From Bacillus massiliglaciei (lineage in GTDB: Bacteria; Bacillota; Bacilli; Bacillales; DSM-1321): DNA of 54,530 bases. A program made the translations under genes and the position numbers. The notes under the pieces were generated by a model. It made no database searches. It saw only the letters and a program-made list of their open reading frames with translations, and was not told where the DNA came from. Shown in pieces: positions 1-8,470 of the stretch (position 1 is its first letter; each line of letters begins with the position of its first letter). The DNA lies in NCBI RefSeq assembly GCF_900098925.1, contig NZ_LT622354.1, forward strand, positions 1 to 54,530, read 5' to 3'.

Positions 1-704
1 CGGTCCGCAGCCGCATGGAATGAATAAGCAAACTGTTTCGTTCTTTCATCTTTTACATAATAGCCACTTTCAGGATCTGTTGTACTCTCTTTAATCTCCT
101 TAACTTCTTCTTTTTCAAATTTATCTGGTGGGAATGGTTTCTTCCCATGATCAACTCGATCTTGATTCAATTCTTCTTGAAGTTTAGCTTCATATGCCCG
201 AGTCTCTTTACGAACTATCTTCTTTTCGAATTTACGTTTATTCGCGCTTGCTTTAACATGTGTTGAATCGATGAAGACATGGTCAGCACTTAGTAGTCCT
301 TTATCTGCAATTTCTTTAAGAATTCGATAGAAAATCTGTTCAAAGATATCAGTATCTTGGAAACGACGTTCATAATTTTTACCGAAGGTGGAAAAGTGCG
401 GTACTTCTGAATGAAATCCAAACCCTAAAAACCAGCGATAGGCCATATTCGTTTCAATTTCTCTTATGGTTTGACGCATTGAACGAATTCCAAATACATA
501 TTGAATAAATGTCATTTTAATTAATACGACTGGATCAACGCTAGGTCGACCTAGTGTTGAATACAGTGATTCAACTAGTGGATAGATGAAAGAAAAATCA
601 ATAGCTGATTCAAGCTTTCTGACCAGATGATCCTGTGGTACAAGTTGTTCTATTGTAATCATTTCAATTTGATCACGTTCACTTATTTGATTTCTCGACA
701 TCAT
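1..704 (-). CDS. IS1182-type transposase, N-terminal part (runs off left edge)
   Basis: The reverse strand is open from an ATG at 704 to the window edge, about 234 residues. The start MMSRNQISERDQ follows GAGGTG with 7 nt spacing; another in-frame ATG lies at 701. The N-terminal half has the pattern of IS1182/IS5-like DDE transposases: LVPQDHLVRKLE near residue 22, then GRPSVDPVVLIKM, then an IDSTHVKASANKRK segment that should hold the first catalytic Asp. The catalytic C-terminus is outside the window, so integrity cannot be judged. A 28-codon remnant of the same gene lies at 13426-13509. Family assignment is by motif memory. Confidence 0.85.
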   Translation of the reverse strand, partial: MMSRNQISERDQIEMITIEQLVPQDHLVRKLESAIDFSFIYPLVESLYSTLGRPSVDPVVLIKMTFIQYVFGIRSMRQTIREIETNMAYRWFLGFGFHSEVPHFSTFGKNYERRFQDTDIFEQIFYRILKEIADKGLLSADHVFIDSTHVKASANKRKFEKKIVRKETRAYEAKLQEELNQDRVDHGKKPFPPDKFEKEEVKEIKESTTDPESGYYVKDERTKQFAYSFHAAAD

Positions 705-736
705 ATCCATTCACCTCAGACATTTATTTAGAAGGA

Positions 737-860
737 GTTGATTGTAGAGTAGGCGGCGACTCCTGTGGGAAAAGCGTGAAGGCCGATACCCCACAGGAGC
801 AAAGCGACGAGGAGGATTGGGCCACGCCCGCGGAAAGCGTCCGCCGAAACGAAAATCAAC
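737..860. repeat. structured GC-rich repeat, copy 1
   Basis: This 124-bp unit begins GTTGATT and ends AATCAAC. It contains a stem CTCCTGTGGG (760-769) pairing with CCCACAGGAG (790-799). The copy at 13537-13660 is almost identical but reads CTCCTGCGGG and CCCGCAGGAG, so the pair is kept by changes on both sides. I recall similar units (gcggcgactcctg ... cccgcggaaagcg) widely dispersed in Bacillus genomes. Here it sits between transposase start and IS end. Confidence 0.65.
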
Positions 861-903
861 TAACACTATTTTAAAAACTATTACTATTATTTTAAAAGAA
901 AAA

Positions 904-945
904 AGACTGTAGGCAAACTCGAAATTTCGAGTTTGTCTACAGTCT
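904..945 (-). terminator. palindrome at IS end, likely insulating terminator
   Basis: The arms AGACTGTAGGCAAACTCGA and its complement are interrupted by one G/T mismatch. Read on the minus strand the hairpin is followed by a T-rich run (TCTTTTTTCTTTT). It would stop transcripts entering the element from pfeT, which is on the same strand just outside. Confidence 0.6.
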
Positions 946-946
946 G

Positions 947-975
947 AAGCGGATCACAGTAAATGTGATCCGCTT
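947..975. terminator. bidirectional terminator hairpin at pfeT end
   Basis: AAGCGGATCACA, loop GTAAA, TGTGATCCGCTT is a perfect 12-bp stem followed by Ts on the plus strand and preceded by As. It lies 8 nt downstream of pfeT in that gene's direction. The IS begins at its exact outer edge, so the minus-strand U-tract is now replaced by IS sequence. Confidence 0.8.
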
Positions 976-983
976 TTTTAGAT

Positions 984-2906
984 TCAGCCTCTTAGCAGGC
1001 GAAGACTGTTAAGGATGACAAGAATGGTACTTCCTTCATGTCCGATCACGCCAAATGGCAGATCAAGAAATTGCAGGAAGTTGGAACAAATCAAAATCAT
1101 GATAACGGCAATCGAGAAGATGACATTCTGTTTGATAATCCGGTTCATTTTCTTCGACAGTTTGACTGCTTCGGCAATCCGCGGCAGATTGTTCTTCATA
1201 AGAACAACATCGGCTGTTTCCAAGGCCACATCGGTTCCTTCTCCCATTGCAATGCCGACAGATGCTGTCGCCAGGGCAGGTGCATCATTGATGCCGTCGC
1301 CAACCATCGCGACTGTCCCAAATTTTTCTTTCAGCTTTTTTATTTCTTCGACTTTTGTTTCAGGGAGACACTCCGCAATATAGGCATCGATATGGCTTTG
1401 TGCGGCAATGGAATTAGCTGTGCGTTCTCCGTCACCGGTCAGCATCACTGTATAAATGCCTTCCTTTTTCAAAGCTTCGATGGCTCCAATCGTTTCCTGG
1501 CGAATCACATCTTTAAGGGTGAGAAGACCGGCAATTCCTTTTTCATCGCGTGCATATACAATGGTTTTGCCTTCAGCGGCTAAGGAAGAAGCAATCCCGC
1601 CCATAAATTGTTGAGCATCCTCCTGGCCGACGAATTCGGCCCTGCCTACTTTCCACTCCATTCCACCGAATAGAGCTCTGACACCGAAACCGGAAATATC
1701 CTCCATGTCTTGAGGTTTGATCAGATTGCGGTCCAGCTTAGTTTTGGCATACCGGACAATGGCAGAGGCCAATGGGTGGTTCGAATAGTTTTCCACAGAT
1801 GCAATATGAAAAAGAAATTCTTCTTCTGATAGATCTTTCCGGATGATTACATCGGTTACTTCAGGTTTTCCTTTTGTCAGGGTCCCAGTTTTATCCAGAG
1901 CAATAGCTTCCAAGTTCCCAAGGTTTTCAAGATGGACGCCGCCTTTAAACAAGATCCCGCGGCGTGCTCCGTTGGAAATGGCCGACAATGTCGCCGGCAT
2001 AATCGAAGCGACAAGGGCACACGGTGAAGCGACAACGAGCAGGATCATGGCCCGGTAAAAGGTCTCTGTCCAGCTCCAGCCGAGGACAAAGTGCGGCACA
2101 AACATCATCAGCGCCACCACAGCTAATACAATCTTGACATACATTCCTTCAAACCGTTCAATGAACAGCTGGGAAGGGGACCTTTCACTTTGTGCGGATT
2201 GCACGAGTGTAATAATTTTTTGGAAAAGCGTTTCACTGTTCGGCTTCGTGATTTCAACTGAAATCGTGCCCCGTAAGTTAACAGTTCCGGCAAACACTTC
2301 ATCACCTGCGGTCTTGCTGACAGGAAGAGATTCACCGGTGATTGCAGCCTGGTCGAGTGTTGTCTGTCCTTCTGTAATCGTTCCGTCAGATGGGACGCGT
2401 TCTCCCGGTTTGACCAAAATGGTATCTCCGACGATAAGCTGGGATACCGGCACTGTTTCTTCATAGCCGTTCGTTATTCTGAGAGCCTCTTCCGGCTGAA
2501 GGTTCATCAGCGCAGAAATCTCTTTATGGCTTTTGTTCATTGTATAGGTTTCAAGCGCTCCGCTGAGAGCAAAGATGAAGATCAGGACTGCGCCCTCTGT
2601 CCAATAGCCGATGATCGCTGACCCGATCGCTGCTAAAATCATCAGCATTTCTACGTTCAGCTGTTTATCTTCTATCGTATCCTCGATTCCTTCTTTTGCC
2701 TTGGCGAAACCGCCGATCACAAAAGCGCTTATATAGATGATGATCGAAGCAGTACCCAAGCCGTTCTTGTCAAGGAGCCAGCCTGCCAGGATCAAAACCC
2801 CGCTCAGCAAGGCTGCAATTAATTCGATATGCGGTTTTATTTTTTCAAAGAAAGTAGCTTCAAAGGCAGGGGCTGCCTGTCTCATTTGTTTTGTATCTGT
2901 TGCCAT
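984..2906 (-). CDS. pfeT: P1B4-type heavy-metal ATPase, ferrous iron efflux (PfeT/ZosA type)
   Basis: This 640-residue membrane pump hydrolyses ATP to export divalent metal. Visible motifs are the actuator TGES at about 190, the transmembrane metal motif SPC at about 294, phosphorylation DKTGT at D338, an NHPLASAI nucleotide-binding motif, GDGINDAPAL, and HEGST in the last helix. SPC plus HEGST and the absence of N-terminal metal-binding domains define the P1B4 group. The B. subtilis member (YkvW, ZosA, now PfeT) exports Fe(II) under PerR/Fur control. A PerR-box-like site lies upstream at 3104-3118. The start follows AGGAGGG. Zinc or cobalt as substrate cannot be excluded. Confidence 0.88.
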   Translation of the reverse strand: MATDTKQMRQAAPAFEATFFEKIKPHIELIAALLSGVLILAGWLLDKNGLGTASIIIYISAFVIGGFAKAKEGIEDTIEDKQLNVEMLMILAAIGSAIIGYWTEGAVLIFIFALSGALETYTMNKSHKEISALMNLQPEEALRITNGYEETVPVSQLIVGDTILVKPGERVPSDGTITEGQTTLDQAAITGESLPVSKTAGDEVFAGTVNLRGTISVEITKPNSETLFQKIITLVQSAQSERSPSQLFIERFEGMYVKIVLAVVALMMFVPHFVLGWSWTETFYRAMILLVVASPCALVASIMPATLSAISNGARRGILFKGGVHLENLGNLEAIALDKTGTLTKGKPEVTDVIIRKDLSEEEFLFHIASVENYSNHPLASAIVRYAKTKLDRNLIKPQDMEDISGFGVRALFGGMEWKVGRAEFVGQEDAQQFMGGIASSLAAEGKTIVYARDEKGIAGLLTLKDVIRQETIGAIEALKKEGIYTVMLTGDGERTANSIAAQSHIDAYIAECLPETKVEEIKKLKEKFGTVAMVGDGINDAPALATASVGIAMGEGTDVALETADVVLMKNNLPRIAEAVKLSKKMNRIIKQNVIFSIAVIMILICSNFLQFLDLPFGVIGHEGSTILVILNSLRLLRG

Positions 2907-2921
2907 TCGTTTTCCCTCCTA

Positions 2922-2938
2922 TTGATATCCATTATCAA
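2922..2938 (-). promoter_or_regulatory. Fur/PerR-like dyad over the pfeT ribosome binding site
   Basis: On the minus strand TTGATAATGGATATCAA is a near-perfect inverted repeat of the TGATAAT type used by Fur-family regulators. It lies immediately upstream of the AGGAGGG of pfeT. Its position so close to the start codon is unusual for a promoter operator, so binding is only a guess. Confidence 0.35.
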
Positions 2939-2995
2939 TTAAACCTTATCTAATTGAGAAAGATACTCATCTTCATTCCCCATAAAATTTGTAAA

Positions 2996-3020
2996 GCTGC
3001 CACTTGAATGAAGTGACAGC
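2996..3020 (-). promoter_or_regulatory. hairpin in pfeT leader
   Basis: GCTGCCACTT, loop GAATG, AAGTGACAGC forms a 10-bp stem with one mismatch (a G-U pair on the minus strand). It lies in the presumed 5' leader of pfeT, about 90 nt before the start codon. No U-tract follows on the minus strand. Function unknown. Confidence 0.3.
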
Positions 3021-3103
3021 GATGAAAACAAGTATGATTGCTATTGATTTTTTCTACCTTTTGTTCATGTTTAAATAATACCACATATTGTATTCTTTTT
3101 AAA

Positions 3104-3118
3104 CAATAATGATTCTAA
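3104..3118 (-). promoter_or_regulatory. PerR-box-like operator upstream of pfeT
   Basis: The minus strand reads TTAGAATCATTATTG and matches the PerR consensus TTATAATNATTATAA at 11 of 14 positions. It is followed by an AT-rich promoter-like stretch (TACAAT, TATTAT). B. subtilis pfeT is known to be PerR-regulated, so the site fits the gene. It lies about 200 nt upstream of the start, implying a long leader. Confidence 0.6.
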
Positions 3119-3154
3119 TCTAGTAAAAATTTTAAATTGAGATGGGCATCCGTT

Positions 3155-4324
3155 TTAAAGGGATGCCTGAAGTTTCTTTTCTTTAAAAGATAGGAGGGCG
3201 AAGATAATCAGCAGCAGCAAGATCCCAATCATAAAGAACATACTGCCGCCATTCAGATATTGGATGGCCAGCCCGCCTAAGAATGGGCCAATAATGCTCC
3301 CAAGACTGAAGAAAATCCCGCATAACAGGTTTCCAGACGGAAGCAGGGAGTCTGGAAGCAGGTCAGCCATATAGCTGATTCCGAGAGAAAAGGTAGAACC
3401 GACCATTGCCCCGGCTAACAGAAAGCAGATAAACAGGCCGATGGATGAAGAATGGAGAAAGCCGGCACCTGTAAATATAAGCATCCCTGCAGTAAGAACG
3501 AAAAGCAAAATGTTGCGCCGTCCATATTTGTCACTCAGCATCCCCAGCGGTATTTGTGTGAATAAGGTTCCGAAGGAAAAAGCGGGAAGAATGATGGATA
3601 CAGCCGTCAGTTCCAATCCCGACCGCAGGGCAAGAACCGGAAAGTTACTGTTCAGGGAAGCTTCCAGCACACCGTAGGCGAACGGAGGGAGGAAGGCAGC
3701 CCAGGCATAGCGGCTTGCTCTCTTGAATCGTTTCAGCGTTTGGGAGAGGGAATCCTTCGGTGCATCCAATTCCGCCGCCGGTCTTTCATTTTTTAGAAAA
3801 AGAATCGTCATCCACATGATCAGGCTGAGTGCTGAGGTCATAAAAAAGGGAAGTGCTTCATTCACTTCCAGCAGCTTTGTCATCAATGGACCTGCCATGA
3901 AGCCCATGCTGAAAAATAATCCGTAAATGGCAATATTCCGCCCCCGTTTTGACAAAGGAGTGGCGGCGGTAATCCATGTCTGGGTTGAGAAGTGCAGCAT
4001 ATGGTCGCCGATTCCGATCAGCAGCCGGAGGACAAACCAAAACCAGAAGGATTTTCCTATGGGGAATAACGCCAGTGCAATGATAACGGTCAAGCCGCCT
4101 ATTAAGATCATCGGTTTATAGCCGAATTTGCGGAGCGGGGCTTCCATTAAAGGGGAGGCAATCAGGACCCCTAAATAGATCGATGTGGCATGCAGTCCGT
4201 TTAATGAAGAACTGATTCCGTCATGTTCGAATATGACGGCGATAACCGGCAGAAGCATTCCTTGCGAAAAGCCGGAAATACCGACGAGGCAAACTAAAAT
4301 TCCTATCAGCCATTTTTGATTCAT
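3155..4324 (-). CDS. yfkF: major facilitator superfamily transporter, YfkF-like
   Basis: This protein of 389 residues has about 12 hydrophobic segments and no large soluble domain, the usual MFS size. The loop after helix 2 carries a weak motif-A remnant (PLRKFGYKP) and the mid-loop has LGMLSDKYGRRN, a clear motif A. Its place next to chaA, yfkD and yfkAB matches B. subtilis yfkF. The substrate is unknown; drug or metabolite efflux is typical for such sequences. It diverges from chaA, leaving about 260 bp for both promoters. Confidence 0.75.
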   Translation of the reverse strand: MNQKWLIGILVCLVGISGFSQGMLLPVIAVIFEHDGISSSLNGLHATSIYLGVLIASPLMEAPLRKFGYKPMILIGGLTVIIALALFPIGKSFWFWFVLRLLIGIGDHMLHFSTQTWITAATPLSKRGRNIAIYGLFFSMGFMAGPLMTKLLEVNEALPFFMTSALSLIMWMTILFLKNERPAAELDAPKDSLSQTLKRFKRASRYAWAAFLPPFAYGVLEASLNSNFPVLALRSGLELTAVSIILPAFSFGTLFTQIPLGMLSDKYGRRNILLFVLTAGMLIFTGAGFLHSSSIGLFICFLLAGAMVGSTFSLGISYMADLLPDSLLPSGNLLCGIFFSLGSIIGPFLGGLAIQYLNGGSMFFMIGILLLLIIFALLSFKEKKLQASL

Positions 4325-4586
4325 GATTTTCTCCTATTAATGCATTAAATGATGTAAAAGCAGGGTAAAGTGTGAAGGTCTGGAGCCATACCTTTTTATA
4401 GTAAATGGGGCAGGAAGGATTAGGCAAGAAGTATTTGGGGAAAGTTTGAAAAGGAAGGGGGCGGGAAATGATAGGCATTTTACAGCTTGTGTATTTAGCC
4501 GCTGCGCCGTAAAATAAACATTGCTGTATACATATTATTTTAAAGGAGCATGAGTTCAGATGCTCTATATAGAAAGGTGAGGAAAC

Positions 4587-5648
4587 ATGGCCAATAAAAT
4601 ATTCTTGGCACTTGTAATTATAGGAATTCCTTTGTCTGTCATTGGCTCATTCCTTCATTGGTCAGGCATTCTGATGTTTGCCATTTACTGCTTAACCATT
4701 ATTGCGTTATCGAGTTTCATGGGAAGGGCAACTGAAAGTTTGGCTGTTGTTATGGGACCGAGAATTGGCGGACTTCTGAATGCAACATTCGGAAACGCAG
4801 TCGAGCTGATCATTGCCATCTTCTCATTACAGGCCGGTTTGATCGGCGTTGTGCTTGCGTCCTTAACCGGATCGGTACTAGGTAACCTGCTGCTTGTAGC
4901 GGGGCTGTCCTTTTTCATAGGAGGGACTAAATACAAACGTCAGAAATTCAACGTCTATGATGCCAGGCATAACGCTGGGCTGCTCATATTCGCGGTAGTG
5001 GTCGCCTTCGTCATACCGGAAGTGTTCACACAGAATATGGCCGAAACGTCCACCATGTCTTTGAGCATCGGCATCTCCATTATCATGATTATCCTATACT
5101 TAGCTGCTCTGTTCTTTAAGCTTGTAACACATCGCGGGGTTTATCAGCCTGCAGCGGATGCGGAGAATCCACATGAAGAAGAAGTGCCGGAATGGGGAAA
5201 GAAGAAGGCAATGGCCGTTCTGGCAGGGGCTACACTTGCTGTTGCTTATGTATCGGAAAAACTCGTCCATACCTTTCATGAAGTGGGTGAGACTCTTGGG
5301 TGGTCTGAGCTGTTCATCGGGGTCATCATCGTTGCCATCGTCGGTAATGCAGCCGAGCATGCATCTGCCATCATCATGGCCTACAAAAATAAAATGGATG
5401 TTGCGGTTGAAATTGCAATCGGGTCTACCTTGCAAGTCGCGATGTTCGTAGCGCCGGTACTTGTGCTGGTATCCTTGTTCTTCCCGGTTTCCATGCCGCT
5501 TGTGTTCACACTTCCGGAGCTGATCTCCATGGTGACGGCTGTCTTCCTGATGGTCATGATTTCGAATGATGGGGAAACGAACTGGTTTGAAGGACTCACA
5601 CTGCTTGCTGCCTACTTTATTATGGGAATTGGGTTCTATCTCTTATAA
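4587..5648 (+). CDS. chaA: calcium/proton antiporter ChaA (YfkE)
   Basis: This 353-residue integral membrane protein of the cation/Ca2+ exchanger superfamily extrudes Ca2+ in exchange for protons. The two alpha repeats are visible: GNAVELIIAIF near residue 68 and GNAAEHASAIIMA near residue 253, each with the ion-binding acidic residue (E72, E257). The two halves are split by an acidic loop around NPHEEEVPEW. The start follows GAAAGGTGAGG. B. subtilis YfkE is the same length and has the same neighbours. A terminator follows at once, so it is probably monocistronic. Confidence 0.92.
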   Translation: MANKIFLALVIIGIPLSVIGSFLHWSGILMFAIYCLTIIALSSFMGRATESLAVVMGPRIGGLLNATFGNAVELIIAIFSLQAGLIGVVLASLTGSVLGNLLLVAGLSFFIGGTKYKRQKFNVYDARHNAGLLIFAVVVAFVIPEVFTQNMAETSTMSLSIGISIIMIILYLAALFFKLVTHRGVYQPAADAENPHEEEVPEWGKKKAMAVLAGATLAVAYVSEKLVHTFHEVGETLGWSELFIGVIIVAIVGNAAEHASAIIMAYKNKMDVAVEIAIGSTLQVAMFVAPVLVLVSLFFPVSMPLVFTLPELISMVTAVFLMVMISNDGETNWFEGLTLLAAYFIMGIGFYLL

Positions 5649-5657
5649 GGCATAAAA

Positions 5658-5697
5658 AATGACTCTGCTTCTGAATGATGCAGAGTCATTTTTATTT
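5658..5697 (+). terminator. terminator of chaA
   Basis: AATGACTCTGC and GCAGAGTCATT form an 11-bp stem with an 11-nt loop, followed by TTTATTT. It starts 10 nt after the chaA stop. Confidence 0.85.
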
Positions 5698-6106
5698 GGC
5701 TTTATTATTTTGCATACACGTTAATCCAAAATTAATCATCAATTTTACAATTTTAACTATTTTAAAAGAAGCAGTTTTACTTGAAATTGAAGAAATTAAT
5801 TCTAGAGAATGTCACATCCTTTCCATTGATAGGCCGTGTCAGCGATTTCGGTCATCCTTTTTCCGTTTGTCCGTCTGGCTGGGCTTATACGCATACCCCC
5901 TTATAATGATAAAACGGTGAACGATTTCGCCTCCTTTTAAAGTGGATATCTGAAGTATATAACAAATAATAAGTTTTGTAAATATTCAGATATTTACAAA
6001 ATAGTTACAAAATTCGGCTCTGCTTCTCTTTTCTGCCATGAATAGAAAAGGGGGGCTTAACAGAATCTATAAAAAAATGATGTTTTTTCTGAAAGGAGCC
6101 AACAGC
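5698..6106 (+). other. yfkD upstream region with a perfect dyad
   Basis: No convincing gene lies in this 409-bp stretch; an 81-codon frame at 5675-5920 lacks a ribosome binding site and family features. The notable element is a perfect inverted repeat at 5974-6001 with 12-nt arms TTTTGTAAATAT and ATATTTACAAAA and centre TCAG. It lies about 105 nt before the yfkD start and may be an operator. No sigma factor signature was decisive. Confidence 0.5.
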
Positions 6107-6922
6107 ATGAAACGTCTATTTATGGTTAGTGTTATTCTTGTTTTATCTCTCCTTCATTCTGAAAATGTCCTGTCAGCCAAGTCTGTTCAGGAAAAAGTAA
6201 CTTCAGCCAAAATGACGGTGCCGCCGTCTGTCCTGAATATAGCAAAAGAGAATACGTATCCAAACCCAACTCAAGATCTGCCGCTGCTTCAGCCAAGCAA
6301 GCTTGCCAAGCAGCTGCTTGAAACGGCAGACATTAAAATCGAAAACCCTGAATTGGTTCATATGCTGAATGAATCGGCGATTTCGAAGTCGCCCCTTTCT
6401 TTCCTGGGCAATAAAGCAACGATTTATCTTGGGCATTGGGCACTGAATTACGAATCGACAGAGACAGCCCCAAACTGGGAATATCAAAAAATAAACACCA
6501 ATTTCTTTGATAATCGGGGAGGCATTTCTCCGCATAAGCTTCACTATGTACAGGAAAGTCAAAAAACCGTCCGCGGCGGACTGACTGCCAAAATTCCAGC
6601 GGCCGATGATGTCCAGAAAATGATGCTGCTTAAAGCCACTGAAAAAACAAATTTGCCGCTTGCCTTTGAAACAATAGTCGGCAGCGGCACAAAGAAAGAT
6701 CAGGTCTACAATATTCCGCCGAAACGGCTTGGGTATCTTTACAGCTATGCCTCTGCCGTCAATGAGAAAGGCAAAGTCACATATGGAGAAGTTTACTTGA
6801 ACCTGCGCGGTTCCAAGCGCGCTCTTTTAATAAAAAATGTCACATCCCAAGGCATTGGAGCCTGGATTCCTGTGCAGGATCACCTGGCATTCAGCTTTAC
6901 GACATCCCAGCTGCCGAGATAA
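6107..6922 (+). CDS. yfkD: YfkD family secreted or membrane-anchored protein
   Basis: This 271-residue protein has an N-terminal signal sequence (MKRLFMVSVILVLSLLHSENVLSA). The ATG at 6107 follows GAAAGGAG at good spacing; a longer frame from 6038 has none. The rest is soluble, with the segments SFLGNKATIYLGHW and NFFDNRGG that I associate with the YfkD family. Function is not established. It lies between chaA and the convergent yfkAB, as in B. subtilis. Confidence 0.8.
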   Translation: MKRLFMVSVILVLSLLHSENVLSAKSVQEKVTSAKMTVPPSVLNIAKENTYPNPTQDLPLLQPSKLAKQLLETADIKIENPELVHMLNESAISKSPLSFLGNKATIYLGHWALNYESTETAPNWEYQKINTNFFDNRGGISPHKLHYVQESQKTVRGGLTAKIPAADDVQKMMLLKATEKTNLPLAFETIVGSGTKKDQVYNIPPKRLGYLYSYASAVNEKGKVTYGEVYLNLRGSKRALLIKNVTSQGIGAWIPVQDHLAFSFTTSQLPR

Positions 6923-6962
6923 GGCTTACCGGAAAAAGGAAAGAGCCGACTGGGAAACGAAA

Positions 6963-6993
6963 AAAACTCGCCAAAGCGGCGAGTTTTTCTTTA
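6963..6993. terminator. bidirectional terminator between yfkD and yfkAB
   Basis: AAAACTCGCC, loop AAAGC, GGCGAGTTTT followed by TCTTT on the plus strand and a T-run on the minus strand. It serves the convergent yfkD and yfkAB genes, and its edge touches the yfkAB stop. Confidence 0.85.
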
Positions 6994-8112
6994 GATGTTT
7001 GTTTTTCGAATCTGGAAATCGGTATTTGGATAGTACGCATTTTTTACAAGGACATTGGGTCCGAGACATTTGACAGAAGGACAATGGCAGTTCAGCTCTT
7101 TAGCAAGGCGTGAGTCCATCCATGTCTGATAGGAATCGGTCAAAGGACGTTCTTTGATGTTCCCGAGAGAAGGAGCATCACCAAAGTCTGTAACGATAAC
7201 GTCCCCTGTGAAAATATTGACATTCAACCGGGAGCGGCCGTCCGGGTCGTTGCGGACGGTCACATTCTTTTCGGTGCGAAGCCTTTTTAACAGAGCCAGA
7301 TCCTCCGCATTATTGCTGCATGGATAAAATGGAAGGGTGCCGAACAGCATCCAGACATTTTGATCTCTAATATCGAGGAGATCGTGGATCGCCTTCCGCA
7401 TCTGCTCCAGTGAGAGAGTTTCCAAGGCTGATGCAAAATCGGACGGGTACATCGGGTGCACCTCGTGCCGCTGACAGCCCATTTCCTCCACAATTTGTTT
7501 GTGGATATGAGCAAGATGGGGCAATGTCCGCTTGTTCAGCATCGTTTCTGCGGAAACCAATACGCCGGCGGCCGTTAAGGCCCGGGAATTCTCAATGATC
7601 CGGTCGAATAACTTTCTTCTTTGTTCGCGGGTCGGTTTTCTTTCCATCATTGCAAATCCTGTATCGATGAATTCATCAATGGTTCCCCAGTTATGAGAAA
7701 TGTGAAGAACATCCAGATAGGGGATAATCTCTTCATATCGTTCCAGGTCCAGTGTCAGATTGGAATTGATCTGAGTGCGGACGCCGCGGCTCCGGGCATA
7801 CTTGAGCAGGGGCAGTACATAATTTTTAACCGATTTCCTGGACAGCATCGGTTCTCCGCCCGTGATGCTCAGTGAACGAAGATGCGGGATTTCATCAAGG
7901 CGCTGTGTCAGCAGCTCCAATGGCAGTGCATCTGGATCTTTCGGTTGCAGGGTATAACCAACCGCACAATGTTCGCAGCGCATGTTACAAAGAGTGGTTG
8001 TAGTGAATTCGACATTGGTCAGTGTCATTTTTCCATATTGTTCGACGTCCATATATGCTTCCCAAGGGTCGTGTTTGGGACTGATAGGTGTTATGGTTTG
8101 TTCATTTATCAT
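6991..8112 (-). CDS. yfkAB: radical SAM protein YfkAB
   Basis: This is a 373-residue cytosolic radical SAM enzyme. The iron-sulfur motif CNMRCEHC is near residue 42 and the glycine-rich SAM site SITGGEP near residue 83. The C-terminus carries the extra cysteine motif CHCPSVKC (CxCxxxxC) named for the YfkAB subfamily. Some older Bacillus annotations split it into yfkA and yfkB; here it is one continuous frame. The start follows AAGGAG. The substrate is unknown. A 34-bp internal piece (7492-7525) recurs exactly at 13778-13811. Confidence 0.92.
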   Translation of the reverse strand: MINEQTITPISPKHDPWEAYMDVEQYGKMTLTNVEFTTTTLCNMRCEHCAVGYTLQPKDPDALPLELLTQRLDEIPHLRSLSITGGEPMLSRKSVKNYVLPLLKYARSRGVRTQINSNLTLDLERYEEIIPYLDVLHISHNWGTIDEFIDTGFAMMERKPTREQRRKLFDRIIENSRALTAAGVLVSAETMLNKRTLPHLAHIHKQIVEEMGCQRHEVHPMYPSDFASALETLSLEQMRKAIHDLLDIRDQNVWMLFGTLPFYPCSNNAEDLALLKRLRTEKNVTVRNDPDGRSRLNVNIFTGDVIVTDFGDAPSLGNIKERPLTDSYQTWMDSRLAKELNCHCPSVKCLGPNVLVKNAYYPNTDFQIRKTNI

Positions 8113-8252
8113 TGTAAAAGACTCCTTACTAATACTTGCATTAACCCATTATGAACAAAAGGGACAAATAATGCAATGAAGGGAATTTGAACATTGCATA
8201 ACTTCCGTTTATTCGGTACCCTTGTAAATAGAATGAAAAGGGAGCGTGCATC

Positions 8253-8441
8253 ATGGGCAAATCCATCCAAAATAAAGACGATCAATTAACCTATCTGAAG
8301 GACCGCCTGACATTATTTATGGAGGTCATCGACCGAATCGAGCCTGAAACAGCGGAACTAGAAGATATCGACAGGCTGATCGAGATGATTGATGACATTG
8401 AAGTGAAGGTAGAACAGTTTAAAAAAAGAAGCGAGTCCTGA
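8253..8441 (+). CDS. DUF1128 (UPF0435) small protein
   Basis: This 62-residue acidic, largely helical cytosolic protein has a start preceded by AAAAGGGAG. The pattern LKDRLTLFMEVIDRIEPE followed by LIEMIDDIE is typical of DUF1128/UPF0435, of which B. subtilis YfkK is a member as I recall. No catalytic residues are evident and function is unknown. It is divergent from yfkAB, with about 140 bp between, and ends before a terminator at 8471. Confidence 0.85.
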   Translation: MGKSIQNKDDQLTYLKDRLTLFMEVIDRIEPETAELEDIDRLIEMIDDIEVKVEQFKKRSES

Positions 8442-8470
8442 TCAGGATATGAAAAAGAACGGGAAAATAG

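Larger units (their letters stand above)
1..946 (-). mobile_element. IS1182-type insertion sequence, partial (one end inside window)
   Basis: The element's transposase-5' end lies at 946. The outermost bases read inward as CAGACTGTAGACAAA and match the ends of the deleted copy at 13213-13745. Just inside is a 42-nt near-perfect palindrome (904-945), then an AT-rich stretch, a 124-bp structured repeat (737-860) and the transposase start. The base after the element begins a terminator hairpin (947-975) belonging to pfeT. The other end is outside the window. Confidence 0.8.

Noticed and set aside
5675..5920. 81-codon frame between chaA and yfkD
   Set aside because: It begins inside the chaA terminator, has no ribosome binding site and a low-complexity composition.
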